Source: Loripinus fragilis (lineage: Eukaryota; Mollusca; Bivalvia; Lucinida; Lucinidae). Taken from it: DNA of 64,000 nt. The notes below the pieces were generated by a model. That model saw only the letters and a program-made list of their open reading frames with translations. It made no database searches and was not told the origin of the DNA. Position 1 is the stretch's first letter; every line of letters starts with the position of its first letter. Both the position numbers and the translations under genes were made by a program. The stretch is from the NCBI GenBank assembly GCA_964019695.1, contig CAXHUL010000503.1, positions 248,001 through 312,000 of the forward strand. Reading direction: 5' to 3'. This document shows, in pieces, positions 31,553 to 41,010 of the stretch.

Positions 31553-31611
31553 TGGTCTGCGCCTTTGTTGTTAGCAAACACGGAAGACAGGTTTTCGTAC
31601 ATCGAGGCCCA

Positions 31612-32435
31612 AATGACTTTACATTAGGCTAGTTCTGTTGCATTTTCAGTCAAATATGAAGCATGATTAGATGTTGCTATTCCACCCAACATGAGGATCT
31701 AAATGGGGAGATGGGGGATGCAGGTGGGGGACAGAAGTACCATGAAACCATAACTCTTTCCTTGCTAGCGGCATTTCTTGTCATCTGCTGATAACCTTTG
31801 AAAACAGTTTGGAAAAAACAGTTTGACTTTCTGATAGATTTTCCAGAAAGATTTTTTTTAAAAAGTCAGCAGACGACAACAAAAGCATGAACAAAAATTA
31901 CCCAGCATGCAAAGAGTTGATCATTTAATAGTTGAGGAGATAGCATCCGGGCAAAGGTGGGAGAAAAAATCATCATAAGAGTGTTATTATTTGATTACTG
32001 GGTTTTGGGGATTTAATATTTGTTGCATCACTCATTGTAACATTGGCCTGGGCCACAACAAATGATAAATTTCTGTAAACCCTATTCTCACATGACATTG
32101 CACTTGTGAGTGATATAATTCAATGCATCAAAGTTGATAAACCACTGGTAGTAGTTTACATATTTAGAAACATTATCTAGTGATGAGTATTACAACATCA
32201 CATATACCTAAGAAAAATCTAAAGCAATTGCAAAGTACTGCTCCTGTATTATTCCAATCATCAAACTCATTTTGAAAAAGTGATATGTCACCGAGTGACA
32301 ATTTTGTCCAATAAATTAATAAAATAAAATAATAAAAACTAATAAAATAGAAAATGATAATAAACGTGTAAATGTGAAAATGTAACAAATAATAGTGAAT
32401 ATGTATATCTCGCATAATTTCAGGTACATTGTTCA
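31612..32435. other. intron 7 part, small foldback pieces only
   Basis: Near 31775-31875 there is a diverged foldback (TTGTCATCTGCTGATAACCT ... AGGTTTT-like arms, AAAACAGTTTGG repeated). Near 32130-32300 a piece resembles the 18225 repeat (GATAAACCACTGGTAGTAGT). No gene is seen. Confidence 0.45.
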
Positions 32436-32439
32436 TTTA

Positions 32440-32590
32440 AGAAATGAATTTGATTTTTGGAAGGTTCATGGAAACATGAATACTTCGGGTCTCTTGCAAA
32501 GTAAGTGAAGCCTGAGGGACTTCACGTCAACTTTGCAAGAGACCTGAAGTATTCATGATTCCATGAACTTTTCAAAAATTGAATTTATTG
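32440..32590. mobile_element. foldback with arms of about 65 bp
   Basis: GAATTTGATTTTTGGAAGGT, TCATGGAAACATGAATACTT, CGGGTCTCTTGCAAAGT is mirrored by ACTTTGCAAGAGACCTGAAG, TATTCATGATTCCATGAACT and a TTTCAAAAATTGAATTT end. It is compact, almost pure hairpin. Confidence 0.88.
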
Positions 32591-33954
32591 CTTATATTTA
32601 CATTTTATTATAAATAACTAATTGTTTATGATCTAGGAGATAAAACAATTTTGTATTTAATATTTAATCCTATTAACGGTTTTGTTAAAGTGCAAAACAG
32701 AAAAGTGAAACAGCCAGTGTGAACACAGACAGCCAAAATGAAGCAAACAAGAAGCTTGTTTTGCACATGCAACTGCTGTCAGTCACAACACCAGTGTCAC
32801 ATCTGGCGAATGAATTTGATGTTCGAAGCGAATTGCACGGGCAGGTGAGCTTGGCAGCTGTCAATCAAAATTTGTGTTGTTCATGAGACTATGAATGGTT
32901 GCAAAATTCTAAAGGTTCATTAAAGGCTTGCTTTGAAAATGTAAATATAATGTTTTGTATACTCGATCAAAAATGTAAAGCATATTTTATTCCATAAATA
33001 ATCTGAACTTCTTCTAAAATTTTGCTTACAGTCATCTTTCTAAATTTCTTTCATTGCACTGTATTTGCTAAAAGACACATTAATTTGCATCAGTTGATCA
33101 AAGGAAGTAGCATTTGACACCTTGAGATCTAATACTACACTCCAGTGCTTATGGTCATCTTAATTATCATTATTCAAAGATTGATTTGATAGATAGTGAA
33201 ACTTGGCACAATTTCTTCCTGATGTTCATCTTATCTCTAAAACCCTATTCTTCTCAAAAGGAAATTGGCATTTACAACTTCCTCAAGGTAGTTGACACCT
33301 TTGGATTCAAACTCATATTTAAGCTGAAGTAAAATATTGCTTCTTCAGTCTAGTCTAGAACTTCATAGTGCATGTTGGGATGACTTTATGAACATTTTGG
33401 AACTAGTGTTTTCATGTTGGATTATATACATAACTGTATTTGGAAACTTATTGAGGAACTTCAACTATTTAGAGAAATATTATTTTGAACCCAGGGACAA
33501 TGAGGAAAGTAGCATTTGGATATTATGACAAGTTGGAAATAATCTTTTAACATAGACTATTTGAATATTGTCAACAAATTAATATTTTAGAATGTATGAA
33601 GAAGATTAAAACATTTATTTATGGAACATTCCATCCAAATGAGTTGTTCACTGTTACAGTATAGTTGTCATTGCTTATCATTGCTGATTATTGCTGAACT
33701 TTTAAATCAAGAAACATTTCATTAAATTTGGAAATACAAGAATTCTTTAGACTTTTTAGTTTGACCTATATCTAATTAGCTGAACACAAACAGCTAATTA
33801 GTCAAGACCCTTTATGCGCATTGAAGGGGTAAAGACTGGGGTCGAGGGTCAAAGCTAATTCCCTATTGGCTCAATATTTATGGTATAGAACTGGAATAGA
33901 TGCTTACCCCCAAAGACCCCATCCACTGACCCCAGCTGACGCAGTTAACCCCCT
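32591..33954. other. intron 7 part; one tiny perfect hairpin, otherwise plain
   Basis: No gene is recognised. At 33773-33802 CTAATTAGCTG and CAGCTAATTAG form a perfect 11-bp stem around an 8-base loop. 33803-33954 is a GC-richer stretch (GACCCCATCCACTGACCCCA) that may belong to the repeat that follows. Confidence 0.45.
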
Positions 33955-34630
33955 TAGTGGCCGAGACAAGGTAGGGGCCTGATGCTTTGACTGTTTGTCG
34001 GGCCCACCGGGGTTTACCTGTTGGATTTCTTTTGCTCCGGTATTCAGTTTAATTTACTGTTGAGTCCTTATCTTTGCTTTATCTCCTTTTTATATCTTGA
34101 TTTATATGTTCTAGGAGATGATGCATTGATAAGTTAGCTGGTTGCTTTGCTTAATTTGTCTTCCTGGTGTCTCGTGATGGTTGAGCGGCTCTTCCTCACG
34201 GTGCCACGGGGTTGTCTGCAGTTTGTGATTGTGGTATTTCCTGATCATACTCACTTACTTTATTTCATGCAAACCAAAAATTTATGCGTCTTGATCCACA
34301 TCTGAACTAAGGGTGAGGTCGGTGCACCGTTAAACCAGTTTAAGCCCCCCAGTAAAATATTTTACTGACCGTTCCAAGGTGGTACTTCTTTTGTGGATCT
34401 TTTATGTTTTTTCTGTCTTGTGTTTGCTATGCCTTTGTACACGTCTATTTATATGTGCCTTGTGGTCACCTGCTGGGAAAGGGCTGACCTCTTGGCTCTC
34501 GTTTGTGGTGTCTAACTGTGAGTTTGTTACTTTCCCATTGGTATCCTGGGTCAGGTGTGGTACTTGATTGTATAGATTCCTGATCTTTGCACCCTTACTT
34601 ACATAGCAAGCCTTGCATTTGATCATTTCC
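33955..34630 (+). mobile_element. Penelope-like element, non-coding remnant
   Basis: Sequence such as GGGGTTTACCTGTTGGATTT, TATTCAGTTTAATTTACTGT, CAGTAAAATATTTTACTGAC and GGTATCCTGGGTCAGGTGTG is the reverse complement of 9290-9810, the trailer of the minus-strand RT element. The RT is missing. A segment at about 34140-34255 is absent from the 9-kb copy but present at 49200-49320. Confidence 0.8.
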
Positions 34631-34684
34631 GCAAGCTTTTCAAGATCCTCTATATTAAGTCATATTTTGTTTGCTTTATTTTAG

Positions 34685-34858
34685 GTCAGTTTCCTGGAGA
34701 ACATGGTCTTGTAGCACCAGGGATGAGTTGTCACTACGCAGTAAGATTTGCTCCAGACTCACTACAAGATTTTCATGATGAAATTAAAATACAGACCCAG
34801 TCTACTGTGCCCATCACAGTTCCACTGTTGGGAAGAAGACCACCACCCAAACTTACAT
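34685..34858 (+). CDS. DLEC1: DLEC1 exon 8 (end of first ASH-like domain)
   Basis: This encodes QFPGEHGLVAPGMSCHYAVR then FAPDSLQDFHDEIKIQTQST and VPITVPLLGRRPPPKLT. The VAPGMxCxYxVxFxPD and PLxxRRPPPxLT blocks are hallmark DLEC1 sequence; APGM...F.P is a classic ASH/MSP pattern. Acceptor TTATTTTAG|GT, donor ACAT|GTAAGA, phase 1 on both sides. No defects. Confidence 0.94.
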
Positions 34859-34918
34859 GTAAGAAAATGTACAATAGATTAGGTACATGTGGTTTAGTAT
34901 CAGTGGCAGGCCTTTAGT

Positions 34919-35293
34919 TAAAGCTGCATAGTCTGTAACTTTTCATCTTTTAATTTTAGAACTAATGTTTCTATTTTTCAAGAACACAGTAAAAAAACTT
35001 AAAATCAGGTATACATTTTACCAATTTCGTAAATCTAAACAAATTATCAGTATCAAAACAACAGCATTTATGTTAAAATTACCTGTCTATAATTATTGGA
35101 GGGACGCAAATATTTACCAACAAGAGAAAAACACACCTGTTTTATAAGATAATTCACTTTTCCTTGCAGTTTTGCAGCTATATTGAACAGATTTATTGTG
35201 AAAACATAACTTAATTCTACTTTTACAAATGATTTAAAAAGAAAATATTTTTTTTTGAAAAATATCAAAAGTTACAGACTATGCAGCTTTAAG
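34919..35293. mobile_element. MITE with AAAGCTGCATAGTCTGTAAC ends
   Basis: The left TAAAGCTGCATAGTCTGTAA then CTTTT is the exact reverse complement of the right AAAAG then TTACAGACTATGCAGCTTTA. It is about 375 bp, non-coding, and starts 60 bp after the exon 8 donor. TA or TTAA at both ends fits a TA-target element. Confidence 0.88.
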
Positions 35294-35304
35294 AATGCCT
35301 AACA

Positions 35305-35440
35305 AAAAAATAATTTTCTTGTTTATCAACCAAAAAATATGTTTTGGGTACTCAAAAGAACCGTCTTAATGAGACTGCTCTTTTGAACACCTATAGCATA
35401 TGTTAAAAATGATGTAAAATTGTACGCTGAAAATTTTTGT
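35305..35440. mobile_element. GGTGCTCAAAAGAAC hairpin MITE
   Basis: CAACCAAAAAATATGTTTTG, GGTACTCAAAAGAACCGTCT, TAATGAGACTGCTCTTTTGA, ACACCTATAGCATATGTTAA. The same hairpin design as the other copies. Confidence 0.75.
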
Positions 35441-35546
35441 TTATCAAAACCGATGAGTGTTTGAGTGCTTTTTGTTTAAGGTTCTTATTGCACATGCAGG
35501 AACTGTTCAGAATGAGGAACCAGTCCAATTTTGCACGTGTTTTATA

Positions 35547-36256
35547 TACTCAGAAAAACAATTGAAGGATATTAAAATTATTTTGACTATATAACAGTTG
35601 AGAAAATAATTTCCATACAAGGCATTTTCGTATCTGATAGAACTACTAATGTGCAATTCAGCAGAATGCAAAATAAAATTTACGGGTCATTGGTTACGAT
35701 ACAGTACCACACCAAATGTACCAACCCTCTTTACCCAAAATTCACAAGCAAAAAATTTAGCGTTAATATTTTTTGCTGCAATCTTTACCTGCTCATTACT
35801 TATGTTCTAATTCTGACCACAGACAAGTGTTCACACCCATTTATCAGTAGTTGCACCTAATAACGTGACAACTTCTTCAACAAAAATGCACAGATATGGC
35901 ATACCCAGCCAATATGACAACAAATTGGAAGTAAAATACTAACAAAAAATACAAAACTAGGTGTCATACCTTTGCCTGAGAGCCAGCAATGTTTTTTAAC
36001 CTAGCCATTATGTAATACAAACGATAAAAATGGGTTTCAATCATTTTTGAATGCATGTGACTTTTCAGTATAGAGGGCTGCACCATTTGGGCATGTACTG
36101 TACTTTAATCATTGAAGCGTGACTTAAATCAAACATTCATTTTGATTGCAGATATCTGGAAGTATGAAATGCATGCATAATTAGTTTAGTTTTTATTGTA
36201 TTAAATGTTAGAGATGGAACTGAATTTAAATATCCTTCAATTGTTTTTCTGAGTAT
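35547..36256. mobile_element. non-autonomous DNA element with ACTCAGAAAAACAATTGAAGG ends
   Basis: Left TATACTCAGAAAAACAATTG then AAGGATATT; right AATATCCTTCAATTGTTTTT then CTGAGTATA. The TIRs are about 29 bp, with TA at both borders. No transposase. The end design is similar to the nested element at 29753. Confidence 0.85.
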
Positions 36257-36268
36257 ATTTTGTGCATC

Positions 36269-36470
36269 TAAGGAGCACAGTAGCTCAATTGGTTATGGTA
36301 GAGTGTTAGACTGGGGCCGAAGGGTTGCTAGTTTGAGCCTCACTGCTGGCGGAGTCTCTGTGTTGTGTCCTCACTGCTCAATACTGGTTCAACCCAGGAA
36401 GACCTATCCCTACATGACTGTAAAATTGTTGACTGGGACATAAAGAATTAAAGTTAACTAAACAAACAAA
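36269..36470 (+). mobile_element. tRNA-derived SINE, second family (GGAGCACAGTAGCTCAATTGG head)
   Basis: A box region CAGTAGCTCAATTGGTTATG, B box region GCTAGTTTGAGCCTCAC. The body CTGGTTCAACCCAGGAAGAC and tail GTTGACTGGGACATAAAG are shared with pieces at 46628, 48128, 49660 and 60165. Confidence 0.78.
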
Positions 36471-36520
36471 AATAATTGTGCATTTCTATTGTATACTTTA
36501 AACTTTGGTATTTGTATCTA

Positions 36521-36591
36521 GGCCAAAAGAAAAAAAAATCTTGTTTCCAATTACGTCTCCAATATTCATAGGGTTGGTAGGTAGGTGAACT

Positions 36592-36662
<71 letters not shown>

Positions 36663-36950
36663 ATGGTAAAAGTATAAAAATCCTTTGAAAAGTTTAGAAA
36701 AAGACTTTAATATTCCATAAGACTTCAAAATGACTAAAAATAATTATGGTAAAATGTATAAAAATCCTTTGAAAAGTATAGAAATAGACTTAAATATTCC
36801 ATAAGACTTCAAAATGACTATAATTATTGTAAAAAGTATAAAAAATCCTTTAAAAAGTATAGAAATAGACTTAAATATTCCATAAGACTTAAAAAAAAAA
36901 TTGAGTAGGCCCCAAAATAGTAGGGTCGGAAACAAGATTTTTTTTGGCCC
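36521..36950. mobile_element. MITE with GGCCAAAAAAAAATCTTGTTTCC ends and 6-bp TATCTA duplication
   Basis: The left GGCCAAAAGAAAAAAAAATC then TTGTTTCC mirrors the right GGAAACAAGATTTTTTTTGG then CCC. TATCTA is present at 36515-36520 and 36951-36956. The interior holds a (TA)n run of about 56 bp (36597-36654) and three 78-bp tandem units (36660-36890; CCTTTGAAAAGTATAGAAAT). Confidence 0.88.
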
Positions 36951-37054
36951 TATCTAAACAGTTAAACTTTGGATATTTCTTGTTTGTTGTAACATACTTG
37001 CATGAAATGCACACAATATGACACATTTGCTATTACTCTATTAAATTATTTCAG

Positions 37055-37188
37055 TACCAAATGTTGTGGATGTTGGTTATTGTCTGGTTGGAGGTTGTCA
37101 TGTGACGCAACTGGTAGTCAAGAATGAAGGTGGTCCAGGAAGATTCTGTATTATGCCAAGTGCTGTATGGCCTACAACAAACTTTAAG
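37055..37188 (+). CDS. DLEC1: DLEC1 exon 9
   Basis: This encodes PNVVDVGYCLVGGCHVTQLV then VKNEGGPGRFCIMPSAVWPT and ends TNFK. Vertebrate DLEC1 has DCGYCLIGG, CKNVG and GRFCIMPKTSWP at the same places. It starts the second ASH-like domain. Phase 1 in (TTATTTCAG|TA), phase 0 out (AAG|GTAATA). No defects. Confidence 0.94.
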
Positions 37189-37277
37189 GTAATAGGCTGC
37201 ATCCTGAAAAACTGATGCTTCAACCATTTTCAGACCAATGAAAACTTCTGTGTAATGTTGATACAGTTATACCATTT

Positions 37278-37502
37278 GAGCCATGGCATGAGATTTCCAA
37301 CAATTTGGTATTTGAGACCAGCAAAGCCTCAGATCAGCCTGCACATGTGTGCAGACTGATCAGAGCCTTTTCTGGTCGCTTAAATATTCTATGCCTGTTA
37401 AACTACTGACTGAACCTCATTTGAGGTTTCACAGCTTTAGAGGAGGCTGCACATGCTCGTCTGAATCTACACTTGTCAAAATACCACATTGTTGGAAATC
37501 AC
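37278..37502 (+). mobile_element. MITE family A, copy 3, right end missing
   Basis: GAGCCATGGCATGAGATTTC, CAACAATTTGGTATTTGAGA, CAGATCAGCCTGCACATGTG. It ends at TTGTTGGAAATCACGT, where a LINE 3' fragment begins, so the last bases of the right TIR are lost. Confidence 0.82.
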
Positions 37503-38450
37503 GTGGCAGGAAAGACAAAAGTCATGATCTGTGGTACAGGCCTGGACCTCTTGCAGAGTTCAGGCGAATACCCATGCGCTGTCTGTCGTACAGGAGTAGG
37601 CAACAACAGCATCTACTGCAATGGCTGCAAACTTTGGGTGCATAAGAAATGCAGTGGGCTACAAAGACTGACACCAAATCCTGATTATAGGTGTGCACGG
37701 TGCATGGGAAATGCTCGCCCTATTGACGGCAGACCACAGAGTGAAGTCCAGGTTGGACCTGATAAGCTTGAGGTGGTAGCTTCCTTCTGCTACCTAGGTG
37801 ACATGCTTTCTGCTGGTGGAGGCTGTGAAATGGCGGTCACTACTCGTGTGAAAACTGCCTGGAAGAAGTTCAGGGAGCTACTACCAGTTCTCACATCCCG
37901 CCACCTCTCTTACAAGACCCGTGGCCATGTGTACAGCTCTTGCGTGCGGAGCGCCATGCTCCATGCCAGTGAAACTTGGCCACTTACCAAGACAAACCTG
38001 CAGCGCTTGCAACGCAATGATAGGGCCATGATCAGACAGATCTGCAGTATCAAGCCAGCGGATGTGGCCAGGGTAAGGTCAAGCGAGCTACTGGCAAAGC
38101 TTCAGCTAGAGGACCTCGACCTCATTTTGAGAGAGAGAAGGCTTCGCTGGTTTGGGCATGTGGCGCGTTCCAGTGGTGCAATCAGAACAGCATATGATAT
38201 GCAGATTGACGGCAAGCGGGGGGCAGGGAGGCCCAAGCAAACATGGAAGAAACTGACAGAGAAAGACTGCCGTGAGTGGAAGCTCACCACAGTTGACCCT
38301 CAAGAAAGGAGCACCTGGAGATCAGGTGTGAGATCTGCTATGCGTGCAGCTAGCCAGTTACCTGGAAAGGGGCCCACTGATGTGGATGATGCCCCTGCAC
38401 CTGCACGTTAATCAAAAATCCGATTATGATATGATATGATGACGGCCTAT
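37503..38450 (+). mobile_element. 5'-truncated LINE with ATGAT-repeat tail
   Basis: A LINE 3' part begins inside MITE family A and ends in a TATGATATGATATGATGA microsatellite (38426-38442) after the stop codon. Its only gene is the C-terminal part of the reverse transcriptase ORF with a zinc finger. The base composition is visibly more GC-rich than the host introns. Confidence 0.82.
37504..38411 (+). CDS. LINE reverse transcriptase C-terminal region with PHD-like zinc finger
   Basis: The frame reads GKTKVMICGTGLDLLQSSGE, then a Cys/His cluster: YPCAVCRTGVGNNSIYCNGC, KLWVHKKCSGL and YRCARC, with the C-x2-C, C-x2-C, H-x2-C, C-x2-C spacing of a PHD-like finger. The typical LINE tail follows: FCYLGDMLSAGGGCEMAVTT, SETWPLTKTNLQRLQRNDRA and RLRWFGHVARSSGAIRTAYD. 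This combination belongs to a retrotransposon group seen in marine invertebrates. The catalytic palm (YADD) is lost by 5' truncation. The ATG at 37473 lies in the MITE and is not native. Confidence 0.85.
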
Positions 38451-38560
38451 TTTATATTTTGAGGGTCATATGTTATATTTTCAGGTTCACTTTATGTTAT
38501 AACACAGTCTATTCATATGGACCACAAACAGCATTATAAAGGGACTTTTTGTACAACTAA

Positions 38561-39686
38561 CAGGGTGCCCACCCGTCAGGGAAAAGTCAGGGAAATTTGG
38601 TTTTTCTTCAAGGTCAAGGAAAAGTCAGGGAATTCTGTAAAATGGTCAGGGAAATTAGAAAATCTTCAAAAGTCAGGGAAAAGTCAGGGAATATTAGCCC
38701 CTCAAAAATTAAACAAATAGATATGAGATGATGACTTTAATAGTGTTAGGATGAATATAATATGCAATCCAGTCGTTCTAATATATATATATATATCTTT
38801 TGGCTATTATAGAACTGTTATTATAATCTAAAACCTAATTTTTGGCCACATTGTTTTAACTCACCTGAGTTAAAGGCTCAAGTTAGATATGATAATGAGT
38901 ATATTGATGGTCTGTTGTCGTTGTCTGCTTCCATTTTCAAAAGAGTGTATATCAGTTCTGATCAAATTTAATGTAAAGCACATACGGTAGCTTGGGGAAA
39001 GGCTGCCATGGGTAACATAAAGCTCTCATAGACTTATAATGGGAAAAACTTTAAAAATCTTCTCTGAAGTGGCTGGAGCCATAAGCCCCACAACTTGTTG
39101 ATTTAATTTGTGGCAATATCTAGTGGTCTCCTTCCAATCAAGCCCCTGGGGTCCAAACTGGCCACACCCTGGGGGCCATTATCTTATGTTGACTATAAAT
39201 AAAAAAAACCCCTCTAAAACCATGAGGCCTACAGCTTATATATTAAGCACATGTAGCAATGTTTAGTGATCCCCTACATAAATCTTGCCAACCATGTCCC
39301 TGGGGTCCAAATTGGCCATGTCCTGGGGGTCGTTTGCTCCCATTTACACCTGGCAAAATTTCCCAAACAGCTCAATTAAGCTGTATAACATATTAAGAAA
39401 ATATCTTACATGACACAAAGTTATGTAATGTTCTTTTCATACACGCTTGCTTCCTTTTGTGTGTCTTTTTGATTTAAAACCATATTTCTGATGTAAAATT
39501 CATACATTTTAAGGATTTAGTTTGATTTATGTCAGTATTTATGTAATGCGGGCGTATCAGACAGCTGGAAGGGGAGGAGGTGTGCGCGAAAGCACGGTAA
39601 AATGGTCAGGGAAAAACAAATTTTGGTCAGGGAAAAGTCAGTGAAATGTCAGGGAATTTCATTTCAGACTAAGAGTGGGCATCCTG
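38561..39686. mobile_element. non-autonomous DNA transposon, CAGGGTGCCCAC ends, 6-bp AACTAA duplication
   Basis: The left CAGGGTGCCCAC mirrors the right GTGGGCATCCTG. AACTAA is at 38555-38560 and 39687-39692. Subterminal words GTCAGGGAAAAGTCAGGGAA are repeated many times at both ends (38576-38690 and 39605-39655). No transposase. Architecture and duplication length match 29444-31552 although subterminal sequence differs. Confidence 0.9.
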
Positions 39687-39776
39687 AACTAAGGACTGAA
39701 ATGCTGCAGGTTAACGGGATAAAAATTTAAAATTGGGGAGGAGTGCAGTATATAATATTGTTTAGTATAAGTAATA

Positions 39777-40783
39777 CAGTCGAACTTCGGTCGCTCGAAC
39801 TCGTTTGTCGGTCCCGGCAATTTCCCTATACATTTAATGTTAAAATACACCCCAGGCTCGAATAGCGATGGCTCGAACTCTTGAACTCAAAGCACGGTCC
39901 GCAGGGCGATTTTTTCGTGTAAAATGCTATGATGGCTCAAACCAAGTATTTCTTTACATGAATCAGTCACACGCTTGATGTAAGTTCATTAATATTTTCA
40001 TAAGCGCTCCTTGACAATGATGATTTTACCCTTGGGTTACCTAACTGACGAGCGTAACGTGTGAAGCAATTAGCGGCAATTTAAAAGATCAAAGATTTGA
40101 GTAGGTTCTCACTTGTCATCACTTAGTAGGGCGGCCAAAATTGACTAAAGACAATTAATGAGATGTTTTGTAATCAAGAATTCGATTGTCAGAATAAGTA
40201 AAACATGCCTGGCTGGATAAAAAAGCATCAGATTATGCGGCAGTACAGTCTGATCTGCGTCTTTGTTGTAAACATCCTGGGGAGTTGGTCATTTTCTTCA
40301 TGTTTTTATTCGTTGTTATTAATTGAATCTTTCACATTGTGAATAAATAAAAGAAACAAACTTGTTTTTTTTTTCTTTTATTGTTCTAAAGGAAACGATA
40401 AACAACCGAACATAAACTGTACATAGCAACACATAAACAGGAACATTCACCCACAAGAAGACAAACCGTACAGCTTACTCGATAGCAAATGCATTGATCA
40501 GCCTTCGCATATTCGCATGCTGATAAATGTATTTACTTTTAATGGGTTCATATGCTAACACATGTGGCTCATCATTTTAACTCAAGCGTGCAAAGGGTTT
40601 TTGATCAGTGACAGGTGTCACGTGCGCTTTGCAACTTTGGTCGAAAAAAAACGTGGTGTCCGTGATGACATAAAGTACACATGAACCAACTTGAAATTGT
40701 CAGGCTAGGTATCACTCGAAGACATGGATGGGTCGAACTTGCACCGATGTTCCCGACGAGTTCGAGCCAACGAAGTTCGACTG
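39777..40783. mobile_element. TA-flanked non-autonomous element with CAGTCGAACTTCG ends
   Basis: Left CAGTCGAACTTCGGTCGCTC then GAACTCGTTTGTCGG; right CCGACGAGTTCGAGCCAACG then AAGTTCGACTG. TA sits on both sides (39775-39776, 40784-40785), typical of Tc1/mariner/IS630-type elements. It is 1007 bp without a transposase. It ends only 42 bp before DLEC1 exon 10. Confidence 0.88.
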
Positions 40784-40825
40784 TATTTGTTCAGCTATAA
40801 TTAGTTTTTTTTATTTTCTCTTCAG

Positions 40826-41010
40826 TCTGTAGTCCACAATGGAAATGTGCCTATTCCTCCATTTGATATAAGACCTGCTGTGCTAGAAATTGCCAAAGAT
40901 GATACAGTTGTCATGGATATGGTGTTCCAGCCTCCACAAGTGAAGAGTTTCTCTGAGGACATGGGTATGGTGTGTGATAATTGTAATGTGAAACATTTCT
41001 CCATTAAAAG
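40826..41010 (+). CDS. DLEC1: DLEC1 exon 10, donor phase disturbed
   Basis: This encodes SVVHNGNVPIPPFDIRPAVL, EIAKDDTVVMDMVFQPPQVK and MGMVCDNCNVKHFSIK, matching the vertebrate PPFGILPSVFEL and IMCDNCQIKEL stretches. The acceptor CTCTTCAG|TC is good. The donor reads ATTAAAAG|GTAAGT, so the exon leaves in phase 2; with exon 11 this gives an immediate TGA. The downstream repeat copies read ATTAAAG|GTAAGT, in phase 1, which would join in frame (IKGEAEKAG). One extra A in AAAA here therefore looks like a frameshift. Copies of its last 107 bp plus the donor form array 2. Confidence 0.88.

Larger units (their letters stand above)
29261..31611 (+). mobile_element. MITE family B, copy 4, split by a DNA transposon
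   Basis: The left part (29261-29443: GGACCTTGGACCCATAAAAC ... CAGGCTGG TCT) and the right part (31553-31611: GTCTGCGCCTTTGTTGTTAG ... GGTTTTCGTACATCGAGGCC) rejoin into the family B consensus when 29444-31552 plus one duplicated TGGTCT are removed. Confidence 0.88.

Noticed and set aside
36597..36654. Long TA run as a regulatory element
   Set aside because: It is a simple repeat within a MITE; no evidence of function.
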